DNA from: Actinoplanes teichomyceticus ATCC 31121
Lineage (GTDB): Bacteria; Actinomycetota; Actinomycetes; Mycobacteriales; Micromonosporaceae
Assembly (NCBI RefSeq): GCF_003711105.1
Contig: NZ_CP023865.1
Location: 4,613,001 to 4,677,000, forward strand
Direction of reading: 5' to 3'
DNA: 64,000 bases
Shown here: piece by piece, positions 63,150 through 64,000 of the stretch
Layout of the letters: every line of letters begins with the position of its first letter
How positions within the stretch are numbered: position 1 is the stretch's first letter
The notes under the pieces: model-generated
What the model saw: only the letters and a program-made list of their open reading frames with translations
What the model was told of the DNA's origin: nothing
Database searches by the model: none
Program-made: the position numbers and the translations under genes

Positions 63150-63341
63150 GCCCGCAAGCGCGCGCCGAGCGGAAGCCGGCCGCGCCCGCGGGCGGGTCCC
63201 GGCGCCACCGGCGGTCAGGCCACCCGCGCCACTTGTCGGCGCGGTCGAGTCCCTGCCCCGCAGGAACCAGGCCAGGGCGGCGGCCAGCAGCATCAGGGCG
63301 ACCACGCCGAGGGCGAACCACAGGCGGGGGTTCGGGACCAT
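63150..63341 (-). other. Possible small membrane-protein gene destroyed by repeats
   Basis: ATG 63341 opens a frame with a clean helix (MVPNPRLWFALGVVALMLLA, then AALAWFLRGRD) and a Gly/Pro-rich stretch, but its C-terminus runs into the 19-bp repeats and on antisense through the pectinesterase end. Probably a short single-pass protein whose natural stop was lost. Low confidence. Confidence 0.3.
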
Positions 63342-63498
63342 CGCGGCACCCGGACATGCTGCCCGCGAACGGGATGCCACGACATTGCCCGTACGGATGA
63401 TCAATCGACACGGGTCGAAGAATGTGAGGGCCCTTCGCGCGCCGGGCAGGCGTGTGGAACACCGCCCGTGCGATCACGCGTTCCCCTTGACCGGCCGG

Positions 63499-63888
63499 TC
63501 ACCACTCCCGCCAGGTGTCGGTGAGCTCGGACCGGTGCAGCCCACGCCGCGACGTCAGGGCCGCCACGTCCACGCCCGCCCCGGTCAGCACCGCGTCGAT
63601 GTACTCGGCCAGCTCCTCCCGCTCACCGGTCTCGATGTGACCCCCGTCCACCTCGTTCAGCGCGGTCACGACCCGCTCGACGGCCGCCCACAGCTCCCCG
63701 TCGCCGGGCGTCGGCAACCCGGCGATCTCCCGCTCGTAGGCGTCCAGGACGGCATCGACCGCGTCGGTGAAGCCGGCGGGCCACAGCAGGGCCGCGGTGG
63801 CCTCGTCGTGCTTCACCGTGCCGGCCGCAACCGCCGCCGCCTGCTCGGTCACCTTACGCCGCCACCGGGTACTGGGTCGTTCGCTCAT
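63499..63888 (-). CDS. Small hypothetical protein
   Basis: 129 residues, acidic and helical, starting MSERPSTRWRRKVTEQAAAV. Typical short actinobacterial protein of unknown function; no signal, no membrane segment, no known motif. ATG at 63897 also possible (adds 3 residues). Ends before the window's last 100 bp, in which I see nothing. Confidence 0.5.
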   Translation of the reverse strand: MSERPSTRWRRKVTEQAAAVAAGTVKHDEATAALLWPAGFTDAVDAVLDAYEREIAGLPTPGDGELWAAVERVVTALNEVDGGHIETGEREELAEYIDAVLTGAGVDVAALTSRRGLHRSELTDTWREW

Positions 63889-64000
63889 GACGGTCAACCT
63901 AGACGGACCCTACGACAAGAAAGTTCGACCCGCGGCCCGGCGACGGCGAGACGGTGGCCGTCCGGGATCGCCCGGGCGACGCGCCGCAGGGGGATCGTCG

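Noticed and set aside
1..64000. tRNA or rRNA genes, phage integrase or attachment sites
   Set aside because: I saw no T-loop-like GTTCGA contexts with clover-leaf pairing, no rRNA sequence and no integrase.

Overview
The window is very GC-rich, dense DNA with actinobacterial traits: frequent GTG/TTG starts, 4-8 bp start/stop overlaps in operons, many secreted carbohydrate-active enzymes with discoidin-type or AbfB modules, a type VII-type toxin cassette, an Rv0121-type F420/PPOX protein, a HelD-like ATPase and a spore-photolyase-family protein. A sporulating soil actinomycete, perhaps in the Micromonosporaceae (Actinoplanes-like), fits best; the genus is inference. I see no rRNA, tRNA, CRISPR array or complete insertion sequence.

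Layout. 1-15.8 kb: a cut-off secreted lectin-like gene, nitronate monooxygenase, a subtilase, a pyruvate/indolepyruvate-type decarboxylase, a haloacetate-dehalogenase-like hydrolase, a GGDEF-EAL protein, ThuA and PPOX proteins, aldose epimerase divergent from a zinc alcohol dehydrogenase, a HelD-like ATPase divergent from a TetR regulator, and a trypsin-like protease. 15.9-20.6 kb: a P-loop kinase, then a compact polymorphic-toxin cassette (YbaB-like, WXG100/EspC-like, CpnT-N-like export domain, Ntox17-like toxin, Imm31-like immunity), then a flavin amine oxidase whose domains appear circularly permuted. 20.1-29.3 kb: spore-photolyase-like radical SAM and 2H phosphoesterase genes, then a carbohydrate locus: a large secreted discoidin/GH16-like/TIM-barrel enzyme broken by a one-base frameshift, a lipoprotein, a discoidin-DUF1996 protein, a LacI regulator with matching operators before all three regulated starts, and a headless GH15 fragment.

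29.3-44 kb: an eroded region (IS481-type transposase tail, truncated TetR and membrane-protein ends, short tandem repeats) interleaved with a TauE permease plus flavin reductase, a DHA2 exporter, pentapeptide-repeat, phosphotransferase, old yellow enzyme, an unusual radical SAM-like protein, a secreted GH5-like enzyme, a methyltransferase, a PQQ-type sugar dehydrogenase lipoprotein, a small Cys-rich protein overrun by 65-bp repeats and a membrane-anchored AbfB protein.

44.4-51.6 kb: after a comparatively AT-rich leader, a six-gene tightly coupled operon (class III aminotransferase, zinc dehydrogenase, glycosyltransferase, inositol-phosphatase-like enzyme, BcsA-like membrane glycosyltransferase, LLM flavin oxidoreductase) that looks like a small aminosugar or aminocyclitol pathway. 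51.8-64 kb: a decayed FAD oxidoreductase, a WGR/beta-propeller protein, a lipoprotein sulfatase, a phosphotransferase, an ABC-2 exporter operon, a nucleoside hydrolase, and a pectin module (pectate lyase plus pectinesterase) with a strong promoter and a LacI-type operator resembling those 33 kb away.

The strongest candidates for something not well described are the split toxin cassette (16.6-18.6 kb), the permuted amine oxidase (18.7-19.9 kb) and the aminosugar-like operon (44.8-51.6 kb).
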